From positions 1 to 5,451 of the forward strand of contig QIJG01000229.1 of NCBI GenBank assembly GCA_003232715.1: DNA of 5,451 nucleotides, in the 5' to 3' direction. The number at the start of each line of letters is the position of its first letter. Position 1 is the stretch's first letter. This DNA is from Nitrospirota bacterium. GTDB lineage: Bacteria; Nitrospirota; Thermodesulfovibrionia; Thermodesulfovibrionales; JdFR-85. The position numbers were made by a program, and so were the translations under genes. The notes under the pieces were generated by a model. That model had not been told where the DNA came from. It did no database searches and saw only the letters and a program-made list of their open reading frames with translations. Positions 4,899-5,451 of this stretch are shown here, in pieces.

Positions 4899-5083
4899 AA
4901 AAATATATTGATTGGGATGCAGTGGAAAACACGGAAATCGACCCTAATGAGACCTGCGAATGTACGCGCAGCAAGATAGAAGGGATATTGAATTTCTTCA
5001 AACGTCGTTTTGCCACCAAGGGGCATGAAGGCACATTGTTGCTCAAGCTCATGCTGCGAGACCGAAAAAACCACTCAGGATGA
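4895..5083 (+). CDS. Small 62-residue protein with Cys-x-Cys, unknown function
   Basis: The start overlaps the stop of the HgcA-like gene as ATGA (4895-4898), and a GGAGG lies 12 nt upstream, so it looks like a genuine translationally coupled third gene of the operon. The protein has an acidic N-terminal half ending in CEC (Cys21, Cys23), then a basic amphipathic stretch (KIEGILNFFKRRF, about 27-39) and a charged tail. There is no signal peptide, membrane segment or CxxCxxC ferredoxin pattern, so it does not replace HgcB in any obvious way. I do not recognise the family. Metal binding through the cysteine pair or association with the HgcA-like protein is conjecture from position. Confidence 0.7.
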   Translation: MKKYIDWDAVENTEIDPNETCECTRSKIEGILNFFKRRFATKGHEGTLLLKLMLRDRKNHSG

Positions 5084-5194
5084 CAATACGACTTGAGTCT
5101 GACCGTTTTTATCAAAGTGTGCGTAATGTGGACGGAAGAAGGGAGGTTTGACTAAACTGAAAAATTTACCATAAAATCTGAGGAGGTAATCAAG

Positions 5195-5451
5195 ATGAAA
5201 ACACCAATTTGTCCTGCATGCGGTTGCTCTCTGGTGCGATTAGGAATTACTAAGGATATGGCTGTGGTTCGTGAATATCAACAAAAAGAATATTTTTTTT
5301 GTTGCGATGGCTGTGCAGCTTTGTTTCAGGAGAATGCGCAAGCCTTACTGGAAGAAACAGCTGATCTGGTTGTGTGCCCAAGTTGCCTGGCTGAAAAACC
5401 GATCAATCAAACGGTATCGGTTAACTATCAAGGTGAGACCTTGTTTTTCTG
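5195..5451 (+). CDS. Protein with tandem TRASH/YHS-like cysteine motifs (partial, C-terminus outside window)
   Basis: The first 85 codons are visible. ATG 5195 has a perfect AGGAGG (5181-5186) 8 nt upstream. Residues 6-9 (CPAC) with FFCCDGCAALF (about 34-44) form a TRASH/YHS-like metal-binding unit, a treble-clef-related fold associated with heavy-metal sensing and handling. A second unit starts at CPSC (about 61-64), followed by a strand region (VSVNYQGETLFF) and a codon beginning TG at the window edge, which would be cysteine if the repeat holds. It lies 111 nt downstream of the small protein gene on the same strand with no clear terminator between, so it is probably part of the P2 operon. 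It could be a soluble metal chaperone or the N-terminal domain of a larger transporter or enzyme. Confidence 0.7.
   Translation, partial: MKTPICPACGCSLVRLGITKDMAVVREYQQKEYFFCCDGCAALFQENAQALLEETADLVVCPSCLAEKPINQTVSVNYQGETLFF

Noticed and set aside
5084..5110. Possible terminator after the 62-residue gene (weak ACTCA/TGAGT pairing followed by TTTTT)
   Set aside because: The stem is only 5 bp with a long loop, and the T-run is not directly next to it.
5148..5177. TTGACT and TAAAAT with 18-bp spacing as a separate promoter for the TRASH-domain gene
   Set aside because: Transcription would start inside the AGGAGG ribosome site (5181-5186), so it is unlikely to serve this gene; probably chance in A/T-rich DNA.
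1..5451. Insertion sequences, tRNA genes, CRISPR arrays or attachment sites
   Set aside because: I found no transposase, terminal repeats, tRNA-like cloverleaf or regularly spaced repeats; the repeated elements present are the MerR-type dyads.

Overview
This window carries two divergent mercury-linked gene sets around an outer-membrane protein gene. The organism is most likely an anaerobic Gram-negative bacterium: there is a secreted beta-barrel protein, a periplasmic MerP with a signal peptide, and a corrinoid protein of the HgcA type, a family known mainly from anaerobes. Base composition is moderate. I cannot fix the phylum; Desulfobacterota or Nitrospirota would be reasonable guesses.

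Left part (minus strand, about 1560 down to 1): a co-directional mer operon in the order merR, merT, merP and the start of an HMA-domain gene that is probably merA and leaves the window. Its promoter (1529-1560) has the overlong 20-bp spacer filled by a dyad that marks MerR-activated promoters. MerR has the three mercury-ligand cysteines. As the sequence stands, merT and merP each need a -1 frame change to give a full-length protein, and each has a classical slippery heptamer near the change (T TTT TTA in merT, A AAA AAG in merP).

Middle part (1561-3274): a minus-strand gene for a signal-peptide-bearing outer-membrane protein (1732-2826). Upstream is a leader of about 260 nt with a third MerR-spaced promoter (3094-3125), an imperfect operator-like dyad (2911-2926) and a doubtful 45-codon frame. 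A degenerate copy of the mer operator (1688-1703) lies downstream of the gene.

Right part (plus strand, 3275-5451): an operon that starts at a promoter whose 20-bp spacer matches the mer promoter spacer at 19 of 20 positions, including the whole 16-bp dyad. It encodes a SAM-dependent methyltransferase (CpaM type), an HgcA-like corrinoid protein with five membrane helices, and a 62-residue protein with a Cys-x-Cys pair, joined by two ATGA stop/start overlaps. After a 111-nt gap comes the start of a protein with tandem TRASH/YHS-like cysteine motifs. No HgcB-type ferredoxin is seen.

Main inference: the same mercury-sensing MerR probably switches on both the uptake/reduction operon and the corrinoid methyltransferase cassette. 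That would make the cassette a mercury-inducible metal-alkylation, dealkylation or related detoxification module, which differs from canonical hgcAB. The regulatory link rests on the operator identity; the biochemical role is unproven.
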